The translations under genes were made by a program, and so were the position numbers. From the NCBI GenBank assembly GCA_025454875.1, contig JALONP010000006.1:1-64000 (forward strand): 64,000 bases of DNA. The letters are read 5' to 3'. The notes beneath the pieces are model-generated. The model saw only the letters and a list, made by a program, of their open reading frames with translations. It was not told where the DNA came from and did not search any database. Position 1 is the stretch's first letter, and every line of letters starts with the position of its first letter. This DNA is from Bacteroidia bacterium. Its GTDB lineage: Bacteria; Bacteroidota; Bacteroidia; UKL13-3. Shown piece after piece: positions 1-9,291 of the stretch.

Positions 1-155
1 CCGGCAAAAGATCTAGCACTTTGCTTCGATCAAGCAACTATAGCCCGCTTTTGTTCTCTCAGGACCCGTGTGTGGGTACAAACAAAACAAGCCATGAAAT
101 TGCTATTAAGAATTAGGATAAACTTTATAGATTCGCACTCTTAAAACATTCATAC

Positions 156-1808
156 ATGAGTTTATTTAGCAAGTACGAAACACTAATACATGAGGCCATG
201 AAGGCCACTGCAGTTCGCAATTATTATACGCCATACCCAGAAATTCCTAAATTTTATGCCGAAGATGGTGATGCAAAAGCGAAGGCATACATAAGCACTG
301 TAATGAATAACAACTTTGCGGAGTTGAAACAAGAGGCGCATGATGGATGGATTGGAGAAGAAATTTCGCCCTATTTGCAATTAGGGATTGGTGTTAAATA
401 CCCAAACAGTAGTGCGGATCATTATGTTGCAATGGCAGAAAAAGCACAACTGCAATGGAGTAAAGTTTCGATAGAAGACAGAGCCGGGTTATTGGTTGAG
501 GTGTTAGAGCGATTGAAAACCCGTTTTTTCGATATTGCTTATGCAACGATGCATACAACTGGGCAATCATTTATGATGTCGTTTCAAGCATCGGGTCCGC
601 ATAGCAATGATAGGGCTTTAGAGGCTGTGATAGAGGGATACAAACAACTTACAAGCATGCCTGCCCAAGCTACTTGGACCAAACCAATGGGTAAATTTGA
701 CTTGGTTGTAAATAAAAACTGGAGGGCAATACCTAAAGGAGTGGGATTGGTTATTGGTTGCAGTACGTTCCCTATATGGAATACTGTACCTGCTTTGTTT
801 GCAAATTTAATTACTGGTAATGCAAGTATTGTAAAACCCCACCCTAAAGCCGTGTTGCCAATTGCGATAGTGGTAGGTGAAATTCAAAAACTACTTAGTG
901 AAAATGGGTTAGATTCAAATACGGTACAACTTGCCGTAGATACTTTAGATAAGCCAATAACTAAAAAATTGGCGGAACATCCAAGTGTGAAACTTGTAGA
1001 TTATACAGGTGGAAGCGTATTTGGGGAATACATTGAAGGGTTGCAACACAAAACGGTGTTTACAGAAAAGGCGGGTGTGAATTCGATTATATTGGATTCA
1101 GCTAGGCAGTTAGCTCCTGTGATGCAAAATATTGCGTTTTCGGCTTCGCTTTACTCAGGACAAATGTGCACCGCACCTCAGAATATTTTTATACCTGAAG
1201 GTGGGGTAAAAACAGATGATGGGTTAGTGAGTTATGATGACGCTGTGAAGTTGCTATGTGACTCGATACAAGGATTGGTAACAAACCCAAAAGCTGGTGC
1301 GCCAACTTTAGGAGCTATTCAATCAGATGCCACCTACAAGCGTTTACAGGATGCTTCTGGACTAGGCGGAAGAGTATTGCTGGCTTCGATGCCTATTAAA
1401 AATGAGGAGTTTGCAGATGCAAGAGTTGCAAGTCCTGCGGTTATTGAGCTAACACGTGAGCAACAAAATGTATTTAACCACGAATGTTTTGGTCCGATTG
1501 TATTTGTGGTAAAAACAAAATCGACAGATGACTCAATAGCACTTGCCAAAAACTTAGCAAAAACAAAAGGCGCAATTACTTGTGGTGCTTATACTACTGA
1601 CAATGCAATACAAAGCACAATTGAAACAGAGATGAATAGCGTGTTTACACCTGTTTCATTTAACTTTACTGGTGCTGCATTTATCAACTCACATGCAGCA
1701 TTTAGCGATATGCATGTTACAGGAGGGAATCCTGCTGGAAATGGTAGTTTAACCTCGGCAGAATTTATTGTCAAGCGATTTGTGTGGGTGGGCAATAGGT
1801 TTATGTAG
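156..1808 (+). CDS. paaN: Aldehyde dehydrogenase family protein, PaaN-like (phenylacetic acid degradation type)
   Basis: 550-aa ORF; ALDH-fold motifs (GVGLVIGCSTFPIWNTVPALFANLITGNASIVKPHP, FTEKAGVNSIILDSA, SGQMCTAPQNIF, HECFGPIVFVV) with PaaN-like overall layout. Confidence 0.8.
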   Translation: MSLFSKYETLIHEAMKATAVRNYYTPYPEIPKFYAEDGDAKAKAYISTVMNNNFAELKQEAHDGWIGEEISPYLQLGIGVKYPNSSADHYVAMAEKAQLQWSKVSIEDRAGLLVEVLERLKTRFFDIAYATMHTTGQSFMMSFQASGPHSNDRALEAVIEGYKQLTSMPAQATWTKPMGKFDLVVNKNWRAIPKGVGLVIGCSTFPIWNTVPALFANLITGNASIVKPHPKAVLPIAIVVGEIQKLLSENGLDSNTVQLAVDTLDKPITKKLAEHPSVKLVDYTGGSVFGEYIEGLQHKTVFTEKAGVNSIILDSARQLAPVMQNIAFSASLYSGQMCTAPQNIFIPEGGVKTDDGLVSYDDAVKLLCDSIQGLVTNPKAGAPTLGAIQSDATYKRLQDASGLGGRVLLASMPIKNEEFADARVASPAVIELTREQQNVFNHECFGPIVFVVKTKSTDDSIALAKNLAKTKGAITCGAYTTDNAIQSTIETEMNSVFTPVSFNFTGAAFINSHAAFSDMHVTGGNPAGNGSLTSAEFIVKRFVWVGNRFM

Positions 1809-1819
1809 GAAGTGGGAAC

Positions 1820-1879
1820 TACGAATTGGGGATTGGGGATTGCGAATTACGCTGTGGGAATTGGGGATTGAGAATTTTT
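1820..1879. repeat. Short G-rich heptamer-type repeat (ATTGGGG units)
   Basis: GAATTGGGGATTGGGGATTGCGAATTACG ... GGGAATTGGGGATTGAGAATT directly after the paaN-like stop codon. Confidence 0.6.
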
Positions 1880-1957
1880 AATTTTAATTACTCCATTTAA
1901 GAAATAATTTGAAAAAGACTTTCTACTTAGGCAGAAGGTCTTTTTTTTTGACAAGTT

Positions 1958-2812
1958 TTACATCCCGAAAACATCTACTGCAGCTCCCATTGATTGGGAG
2001 AACTCAACTTTATTTAAGCCAAGGTTTATTCCTTTTTCTTCAAAAAAACCAATCACATTTTCGGTTGGCATGTTGCCGGTGAGTTCGTCAGCAGCCATTG
2101 GGCAGCCACCAAAACCTTTGATAGCACCATCATATCGTTTGCAACCACTTGCGTATGCAGCTTCCATTTTCTCCTTCCATGTATCGGGTGTGGTATGTAA
2201 ATGTGCCCCAAACTGTATTGTAGGAAACTGGGGAATAAGACCTGAAAACAGGTAGGAGATTGTTTGAGGATTGGCAATACCTATTGTATCTGAAAGTGAA
2301 ATAATTTTGATGCCTATAGCGTTCATTTCAGCTACCCATTTTTCAGCAATTTCTGTATTCCATGCATCACCATAAGGATTGCCAAAGCCCATTGAAATAT
2401 AAACAACCAACTCCTTGTTGCTTTTTAAGCATAACGCTTGCATTTGTTTAACCATATCAAATGACTGGGCAATGGTAGCATTGGTATTGCGTAATTGAAA
2501 CGTTTCGGAAATGGAAAAAGGAAAACCTAGGTATTGAATTGCTTCATGTTGAACGGCTTGCTCAGCACCTCTCATATTGGCAACAATGGCCAATAACTTA
2601 CTTTTTGTAGTTGATAATTCTAAGTTAGCTAGAACCTCTCTGGTATCTACTAATTGCGGAATTGCTTTGGGTGAAACAAAACTGCCAAAATCAATTGTAT
2701 GAAATCCAACTTTTAATAATTGATTAATGTATTTAATCTTCTTGTCAGTAGGAATAAAATCGTGCAACCCTTGCATTGCATCTCGGGGGCATTCGACTAA
2801 TTGGATGCTCAT
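1958..2812 (-). CDS. mvaB: Hydroxymethylglutaryl-CoA lyase
   Basis: 284-aa ORF; TIM-barrel HMGL-like motifs (ECPRDAMQGL, SLSDTIGIA, FGAHLHTTP, GGCPMAADELTGNMPTE). Confidence 0.88.
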   Translation of the reverse strand: MSIQLVECPRDAMQGLHDFIPTDKKIKYINQLLKVGFHTIDFGSFVSPKAIPQLVDTREVLANLELSTTKSKLLAIVANMRGAEQAVQHEAIQYLGFPFSISETFQLRNTNATIAQSFDMVKQMQALCLKSNKELVVYISMGFGNPYGDAWNTEIAEKWVAEMNAIGIKIISLSDTIGIANPQTISYLFSGLIPQFPTIQFGAHLHTTPDTWKEKMEAAYASGCKRYDGAIKGFGGCPMAADELTGNMPTENVIGFFEEKGINLGLNKVEFSQSMGAAVDVFGM

Positions 2813-2895
2813 TTTCTTGAATAATTATTGATGCTAAGTGAAGCAAAGTTAGGTATTAATTGTTTACCTTTGACTCCCTTGATTTAAAACATATC

Positions 2896-4830
2896 ATGAA
2901 CGAACTAACGAATTCTATGCCACTCAACGAAGCTGAGAACAGCGATGAGTTGAAACCTTTGGTAACTGCAACAGTTGACCACACTATTGAATCGTCAATG
3001 AACACATCTGTAGTTACAGACGACCATACTGAAACAATTGAGTTAACCGAGGAAGAATCAGAAATTGCTGCATTAAGCGATGATGAACTTCCGAATTATG
3101 CGCAATTTAACAAGCAGCAACTTGTTGAAGCGGCAGTTGAAGCAGTGCATTCAAAGGATTTGATGGACGCTACACGAATTTTAAAAGCAATTAAACCTGT
3201 ATTAGACCAGTTGCTTCAAGAAGAATACAATACTGCACTGCAGAGCTTTATTGAAGAAGGGGGCATCAAAGAGGATTTCGAATTTAATGCAAATGATGGT
3301 TTAAGAGACCAATTCAACAATGCTTCAAAAGAACTGAAAAATAAGAAAACTGAAGAGAAACAAAGGCAAGAAGCAGAGAAACAAGCAAACCTGAAACAGA
3401 AAGAAATCATTCTAGAAAAAATTAAACAGCTTACTGAAGGAGAAGAAACCAAGGATAGTTTAGCTACGTTAAAAGGATTACAGGCTGAATGGAAACAAAT
3501 TCGCAATATTCCAAAAGAACATATTGAACAATTATGGGAGTCGTATCATTTATACATCCATAAGTTTTACGATAATCTTTCGATGTTTCATGAGTTGAAA
3601 GATTTAGACCGTAGAAAAAATTTAGATCAAAAGATTGAACTCACGAAGAAGGTATCTGAACTTGCGCTTGAGCCAAGCACGAAGAAGGTGATTATCTTAA
3701 TTAAGAAATACCAAGAAGAGTGGAAAAATATTGGGCCTGTTCCTAAAGAATCGAATGATGATATTTGGAACAGGTTCAAATTGGAATGCGATCGGATATA
3801 CGAAATGATTAAGGCCGTGATGGCCGAAAACGAACGGAAAAGGGAAGAGAATTTAACTGCTAAAAAGGCATTGCTTGCTAAAGCCCTTGAGCTATCGAAC
3901 TTACAAACCACTCGAATCAAAGATTGGCTCGAGGCTACCCAGAATGCAAATCAGCTAATGGACCAATGGAAACAAATTGGAATGGTACCACTAAAGCACA
4001 AAGAGAGTATTTGGGAAGAATTCAGAAGTGCACGCAACCGTTTTTATAACAATAAAAATGATTTCTTCAAGAAGCTTCATGCTGAGCGCAACCACAATCT
4101 TAAAGTAAAAACAGAGTTGTGTGAGAAAGCTGAGCAAATTGCTGCTCAACCCTTGGATTGGAACAAACAAACTGACGAGCTAAAAAAGATGCAGGATGCT
4201 TGGAAACAAATTGGACCGGTACACGAGAAAGTATCAGATGCCATTTGGAAAAGGTTTAGAACTGCCTGCGATTCGTTTTTTGAGAAAAAAGCACAACATT
4301 TTTCAAGTCAAGTCGAAGAACAAAAGCAAAATCTTGAGGTTAAAAACCGATTACTCACTGAGCTAGAAGCCTTGATGAATCGTGAAGATGGAGCGAATAT
4401 TATTCAAGACTTAAAATTATTGCAAGAGCAATGGAATAAGGCAGGATTTGTTCCTTTGAATGCTAAAGAAGCTGTTAACAAGAAATACAGTGAGTTAACC
4501 GATAAGGTGTTTAATAAATTTAAACAAGCACACTCGGCTATGAGGGACATAAAAGACCGAGCTCATTTTGAAGCCATTCTTCAGTCGCCTAACGGAGACC
4601 AACGGATTAAACGTGAAGAAAAATTCTTGCTAGAAAAGATTAGAGGTTTAAAAGGAGATATTGATACATGGGATAATAACTTGGGTTTTTTCGCTAAAAG
4701 CAAAGGAGAGAATCCTATGACAGCGCAAATAAAGGATAAGATTGAGGTGGCGCAAAAGCAAATCAAGCAACTTGAAGATAAATTAAAGTTGATTAAAAAT
4801 ATTGTTAAAGAATCGCAAGCCAAGGCTTAG
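2896..4830 (+). CDS. DUF349 domain-containing protein
   Basis: Repeated W-K-IGPVP/W-F-R-CD-F units typical of DUF349; start placed at MNELTNS because TACCTTTG (2865..2872) resembles a -7 box upstream. Confidence 0.85.
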   Translation: MNELTNSMPLNEAENSDELKPLVTATVDHTIESSMNTSVVTDDHTETIELTEEESEIAALSDDELPNYAQFNKQQLVEAAVEAVHSKDLMDATRILKAIKPVLDQLLQEEYNTALQSFIEEGGIKEDFEFNANDGLRDQFNNASKELKNKKTEEKQRQEAEKQANLKQKEIILEKIKQLTEGEETKDSLATLKGLQAEWKQIRNIPKEHIEQLWESYHLYIHKFYDNLSMFHELKDLDRRKNLDQKIELTKKVSELALEPSTKKVIILIKKYQEEWKNIGPVPKESNDDIWNRFKLECDRIYEMIKAVMAENERKREENLTAKKALLAKALELSNLQTTRIKDWLEATQNANQLMDQWKQIGMVPLKHKESIWEEFRSARNRFYNNKNDFFKKLHAERNHNLKVKTELCEKAEQIAAQPLDWNKQTDELKKMQDAWKQIGPVHEKVSDAIWKRFRTACDSFFEKKAQHFSSQVEEQKQNLEVKNRLLTELEALMNREDGANIIQDLKLLQEQWNKAGFVPLNAKEAVNKKYSELTDKVFNKFKQAHSAMRDIKDRAHFEAILQSPNGDQRIKREEKFLLEKIRGLKGDIDTWDNNLGFFAKSKGENPMTAQIKDKIEVAQKQIKQLEDKLKLIKNIVKESQAKA

Positions 4831-5618
4831 TGCTCCACGCTCTTACTTCTTTCATTAAGCATTATGTGAGTGCAACCTTCATTGATGTGTTGCACTCACC
4901 TTTTGTATTTCAATTGTATAATGATTGTATTGCTCGGAAGACGTATCCAACAGAACTTAAACCAATAGATATACTTTGGAATCGGGTTTCACGAAGCAAT
5001 GAAATTATTGAACAGGTTGATTTTGGGGCAAATGGGCATTTACACACAAGTCGAAAAAATAAGGCTTCATACTATGCGCGCAAGCATGCTAAATCGAAGC
5101 GGATTGCTTATATACTGCACCGCTTGGTAAAGTATAATCAATATCAATACTGCATTGAACTCGGAACATCATTAGGTTATTCAACTTTACATATTGCGAG
5201 CGCATTACCTAAGCAATCTTTATTTACAACAATTGAAGGAGCTCCGGCAATTGCGCAACTTGCTAAACAACATCTTACTTTGTTGCAACTTAATCAAAAG
5301 GCACAGGTAATAACCGGTAAGTTTGATGAAATGTTACCCTCTGTTTTAGAAATGTATCCTCAGGTTGATTTTGCCTTTATTGATGGAAACCATACCTACG
5401 AAGCAACACTTAGGCATTTCAATACATTGTTGCCCAAAAAACACAATAACAGTGTATTTGTGTTTGATGATATCTATTGGAGCGATGGAATGACAAGAGC
5501 TTGGAACGAAATCAAAAAGCATCCTGAGGTTAAAGTTACTGTAGATTTGTTCTTTATTGGTTTGGTCTTTTTTAGAAAAGAACAACGCAAACAAGACTTT
5601 TCATTGCGGATTTGGTAA
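4830..5618 (+). CDS. Class I SAM-dependent (O-)methyltransferase
   Basis: CIELGTSLGYSTLHIA motif I, VDFAFIDGNHTYE, VFDDIYWSDGM; GTG start overlaps the upstream TAG. Confidence 0.75.
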   Translation: MLHALTSFIKHYVSATFIDVLHSPFVFQLYNDCIARKTYPTELKPIDILWNRVSRSNEIIEQVDFGANGHLHTSRKNKASYYARKHAKSKRIAYILHRLVKYNQYQYCIELGTSLGYSTLHIASALPKQSLFTTIEGAPAIAQLAKQHLTLLQLNQKAQVITGKFDEMLPSVLEMYPQVDFAFIDGNHTYEATLRHFNTLLPKKHNNSVFVFDDIYWSDGMTRAWNEIKKHPEVKVTVDLFFIGLVFFRKEQRKQDFSLRIW

Positions 5619-5622
5619 TTTT

Positions 5623-5955
5623 TTATTTTAGTTTAGGGTTTTCCTTATGCCGATTGGCATCTCTAATTGTTTTCTTTTCAAAATTCTTAGCCAAGGCCTC
5701 TGTTAAATCAATGCCCGTTTGGTTTGCTAAACAAATAAGCACGAAAAGAACATCAGCCAACTCATCAGCTAAATTCGAATTTTGATCACTTTTTTTAAAA
5801 GATTGTTCACCATATTGGCGTGCCATGATGCGAGCCACCTCACCAACTTCTTCCATTAGAATGGCTGTATTTGTTAACTCATTAAAATAACGCACCCCAA
5901 TTGTTTGAATCCATTGGTCAACTTCTGTCTGCGCTTGCTTAAGTGTAATGTCCAT
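5623..5955 (-). CDS. MazG-like nucleotide pyrophosphohydrolase
   Basis: MDITLKQAQTEVDQWIQTIG...LMEEVGEVARIMAR...LADELADVLFVLICLANQTGIDL; MazG EExx/ExxD pattern; the track ORF start (6012) looks too long. Confidence 0.85.
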   Translation of the reverse strand: MDITLKQAQTEVDQWIQTIGVRYFNELTNTAILMEEVGEVARIMARQYGEQSFKKSDQNSNLADELADVLFVLICLANQTGIDLTEALAKNFEKKTIRDANRHKENPKLK

Positions 5956-6137
5956 TGTGTATGTAAAATAACATGCAAGTGTATGGATTAATAGGCAACC
6001 CAAATTCTGCAATGGGACAGTTAATTTTTAAAACAATAAAAATCAACGATTTATAAATTAAAGAGTAGCAATATTCATGTTTGGCACTATTCTTATAATG
6101 TAAAGTGTGTTATACTTTTTTCATTGGATAAAATTCA

Positions 6138-6175
6138 AAAGGCCGAGGATCATTTGATTCTCGGCCTTTCTTTTT
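6138..6175 (+). terminator. Strong intrinsic terminator hairpin, possibly bidirectional
   Basis: AAAGGCCGAGGATCA-TT-TGATTCTCGGCCTTT followed by CTTTTT; stem perfect apart from one G.T pair. Confidence 0.75.
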
Positions 6176-6264
6176 AGATTTTATAAAACGATTAAAAGTA
6201 TTTTAAAGCGGCTATGGTCCAATATTGACAAAGCTATCTTGCACCAACACTTGCTTACAATTAA

Positions 6265-7821
6265 TCATGTTTTGATTACTTCACCGTTTGCATTTAAGAA
6301 CCTGTATTCACCAAAATGCAGTGCATTTACTGTTTTAATCTTTACAAACTTTTTGTACTTCAACAACCATTTGATTCGGGTTGAGTTTAAAAATCCTTGT
6401 TTAAGGTAAGCTGCAATATACGGATGTACTTCTAGTGTGATACCCGACATATTGAGATTTTGGATAAAATACCTTAGGTTGTTTTCGATCTCTTCTGTAA
6501 TTACAATGCTTGAAGTAATTTCTCCGGTTCCTTTGCATGTAGGACACTTTTCGGTTGTAACCACCGCCATTTCTGGTCTAACGCGCTGACGGGTGATTTG
6601 AACTAAGCCGAACGGGCTCATCGGCAAAATTTTGTGTCGAGCGCGGTCACCTTTCATTTCTTGTTTAAGTCGCTCATACACCAACTTGCGGTTTCCTGCA
6701 TTTTTTTGGTCAATGAAGTCGACTACAATAATTCCACCCATATCGCGCAAACGAAGTTGGCGTGCGATTTCAGTTGCAGCCTCTAGGTTTACTTTTAGGG
6801 CATTTTCTTCTTGGTTAATCTCTTTGCCAGCAATGCTTCCGCTGTTCACATCAATAACGTGCAATGCCTCGGTATGTTCAATAATGAGGTAACTGCCACC
6901 CATAAAATTAACTTCTTTACCAAAGGCGGCTTTTAGTTGCTTATCGATGCCAAAGTGTTCAAAAATTGGAAGTTTGCCATTGTACAACTTCACAATTTTT
7001 TCGAGTTGAGGCGACTTGGCTTTGATATAATCTTTTACTTGGGTAAATAAGAAGCCATCATTAACATAAATATGGCTAAAGTCGTCATTTACAAGGTCGC
7101 GTATAAGTGTTAATGTACGATCGCTTTCGCCTAGTATTTTTTGAGGAGGGACAGCTGAACGCAGTTGGTCGCACATGGTCTCCCACTTCGCTATTAAATC
7201 CTTTAAGTCTTTTTCGAGGTCTTCAACCGGTTGATTTTCTGCAACAGTGCGTACAATCACACCAAAATTTTTTGGCTTGATACTGTACACCAATTTTTTG
7301 AGCCTGTTACGCTCTTCCATTTTCACAATCTTTTTGCTAATGGAAACAGAGTCGTTAAAAGGCATTAGAACAACGAACCGTCCTGCCAAAGAAAGTTCGG
7401 AAGTAAGGCGTGGTCCTTTGTTGGATATAGGCTCTTTACTTACTTGAACAACTACTTGTTGTAGTCTATTCAGTACTTGGCCTATTTTCCCCGTTTTTTC
7501 AATATCAGCTTCATTCTCGGATTGTTTAGGCCAGGGTTCCATTTTGGCGTTGCCACGCATGTTGCGTACAAACTTGAGTAAACTCTTAACCTGAGGACCT
7601 AAATCAAGGTAATGTAGAAAGGCGTCTTTTTCATGCCCTACATCAATAAACGCTGCATTGAGTCCGGGCATTAATTTGTTGACACTGCCCAGATAAATAT
7701 CACCTACCGCAAAGTTGTTTTCGGCATGCTCGTGGTGGAGCTCTATGATTTTTTTATCGTGCAGCAGTACAATTTCAACACCACCATTCGGGTGGCTATT
7801 GATAACTAATTCACTACTCAC
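6265..7821 (-). CDS. rng: Ribonuclease E/G family protein (RNase G)
   Basis: 518-aa ORF; S1-like N-terminus (GDIYLGSVNKLMPGLNAAFIDVGHEKDAFLH), IDVNSGS, GGIIVVDFID, zinc-link CPTCKGTG. Confidence 0.93.
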   Translation of the reverse strand: MSSELVINSHPNGGVEIVLLHDKKIIELHHEHAENNFAVGDIYLGSVNKLMPGLNAAFIDVGHEKDAFLHYLDLGPQVKSLLKFVRNMRGNAKMEPWPKQSENEADIEKTGKIGQVLNRLQQVVVQVSKEPISNKGPRLTSELSLAGRFVVLMPFNDSVSISKKIVKMEERNRLKKLVYSIKPKNFGVIVRTVAENQPVEDLEKDLKDLIAKWETMCDQLRSAVPPQKILGESDRTLTLIRDLVNDDFSHIYVNDGFLFTQVKDYIKAKSPQLEKIVKLYNGKLPIFEHFGIDKQLKAAFGKEVNFMGGSYLIIEHTEALHVIDVNSGSIAGKEINQEENALKVNLEAATEIARQLRLRDMGGIIVVDFIDQKNAGNRKLVYERLKQEMKGDRARHKILPMSPFGLVQITRQRVRPEMAVVTTEKCPTCKGTGEITSSIVITEEIENNLRYFIQNLNMSGITLEVHPYIAAYLKQGFLNSTRIKWLLKYKKFVKIKTVNALHFGEYRFLNANGEVIKT

Positions 7822-7909
7822 AATTCAGTACAATTAGATACAGCAATACCGCAATGTAAAATACAATGCGGTATTACTCTTTGTTGGATACTAAACTTAC
7901 GGATAACCG

Positions 7910-7999
7910 TTATTTTTTCTTATGACGGTTTTTACGCAAACGCTTTTTACGTTTATGAGTAGCTATCTTGTGTCTTTTTCTTTTTTTTCCGCTTGGCAT
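7910..7999 (-). CDS. 29-aa highly basic small protein (AURKAIP1/COX24-domain, small ribosomal-subunit type)
   Basis: Read directly from the minus strand: MPSGKKRKRHKIATHKRKKRLRKNRHKKK*; below the length cutoff of the ORF track; lies between rng and a TPR gene. Confidence 0.85.
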   Translation of the reverse strand: MPSGKKRKRHKIATHKRKKRLRKNRHKKK

Positions 8000-8002
8000 A
8001 AT

Positions 8003-8809
8003 TTAAATATTTTTAAGTTTATTAATTAAAGATTGAATTTCTTTCTGTGCTTGTTCGTCTTTAAGCAATGTTTTACACGTTTCGTATGTCTTCACTGCGT
8101 CTTTGGTATTTCCCATTTTGGCTTGTACCTCACCAAGGTAAAAGTAATATTCTGCGTTAAAGGGCTGCAATTGAACCAATTTTTCAAACCTTGACAACGC
8201 TTTATCATACTGATTTGATTGAATGGAGAGCATGCCTAACGTAAATATCGCCTGCACATGGTTCGAATCCTTCGCCACTACATCCTTTAGCAAACCTACA
8301 CCTTTCATTACATCTTCATCTAACTGAATTACGATGGCTGCAAGGGCGGTTTGTGCATCGAGGTTCTCCGAATTAAGCTTGATTACTTTTTCAAAAGCAT
8401 GCTTCGCTTTTAAACCAGCATAGCTTATCATCAAACTATCGTTGCTTAACCCTGCAAACGTGTAATATTTTGAACCCACAGTCATCCAGCTCTTCTCTGA
8501 ATCATCTATTCGCGCATAGATTTCCATGTAGTGAGCCGCAATGAGTTGGTTGTTTAGCGAATCCCAAAGAACGATTTTTTGCTGAAGTTGGTTTAGGTCT
8601 GTTGTATCTGAACCTATTGCCTTTAACTTCGTTTGTTGCTCGGGCAACAATTTGGCAAGCTCTTCATTTAGGTACTCATTAAAATCAAAACCTAAACTTG
8701 ATGCTGAACCCGTTTGCACATTGCCTTTAGCGGACTTGTAACCTTTGAAAAACAAAGAACCAATTAAGAGTCCAACCAGTACAATTGCAATGAGTTGCTT
8801 GCTATTCAT
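8003..8809 (-). CDS. Tetratricopeptide repeat protein, membrane-anchored
   Basis: N-terminal TM segment (LIAIVLVGLLIGSLFF) plus TPR-like repeats (AIFTLGMLSIQSNQYDKALSRFEKLVQLQPFNAEYYFYLGEVQAKMGNTKDAVKTYE). Confidence 0.85.
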   Translation of the reverse strand: MNSKQLIAIVLVGLLIGSLFFKGYKSAKGNVQTGSASSLGFDFNEYLNEELAKLLPEQQTKLKAIGSDTTDLNQLQQKIVLWDSLNNQLIAAHYMEIYARIDDSEKSWMTVGSKYYTFAGLSNDSLMISYAGLKAKHAFEKVIKLNSENLDAQTALAAIVIQLDEDVMKGVGLLKDVVAKDSNHVQAIFTLGMLSIQSNQYDKALSRFEKLVQLQPFNAEYYFYLGEVQAKMGNTKDAVKTYETCKTLLKDEQAQKEIQSLINKLKNI

Positions 8810-8822
8810 ATGCTACTTTGAA

Positions 8823-9137
8823 TTAAGCTGTTTGTTTAGCAGCTTTTTTCTTCACAGCTTCACTTTTCTTTACTTTGTCTACAAACGTTTTAGCAGGTTT
8901 AAAGCTAGGAATATAGTGCTCATCAATAACCATTGCTGTGTTTTTAGAAATATTGCGGGCAATCTTCTTTGCTCTCTTTTTAATAACGAAACTACCGAAT
9001 CCACGGAAGTACACATTTTTACCATCTACCATCGCGTTTCTTACCACTTTGAAGAAAGACTCAACTGACTCTTGTACGTGTGCTTTTTCTACTCCTGTTT
9101 TTGCTGAGATTTCTGCAATAATTTCTGCTTTTGTCAT
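8823..9137 (-). CDS. HU family DNA-binding protein
   Basis: MTKAEIIAEISAKTGVEKAHVQESVESFFKVVRNAMVDGKNVYFRGFGSFVIKKRAKKIARN; classic HU/IHF fold. Confidence 0.95.
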   Translation of the reverse strand: MTKAEIIAEISAKTGVEKAHVQESVESFFKVVRNAMVDGKNVYFRGFGSFVIKKRAKKIARNISKNTAMVIDEHYIPSFKPAKTFVDKVKKSEAVKKKAAKQTA

Positions 9138-9291
9138 TTTAGTCGAATATTAAATTGTTATAAGTTTATTAATGTCAATAAATTATTAATCGATTGAACC
9201 TTTTTTAATTGGGGTGGCAAATGTATGGATTTCAAAACAAAATACACCAACCTGCTGTAAATTTTTCTTTTAGCCTTAATTTGGTAGCCGA

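Noticed and set aside
1-144. Open plus-strand frame running into the window (PAKDLALCFDQATIARFCSL...)
   Set aside because: Too short and no recognisable motif; cannot be told from a chance open frame.
3216-3920. 96-97-aa antisense ORFs inside the DUF349 gene
   Set aside because: Low-complexity Ser/Phe-rich shadows of the Lys/Glu-rich coiled coil on the sense strand.
6081-6096. Sigma-54-like TTGGCAC element
   Set aside because: The critical -12 GC is absent (TTATA instead of TTGCA). Kept only as part of a low-confidence sRNA idea.
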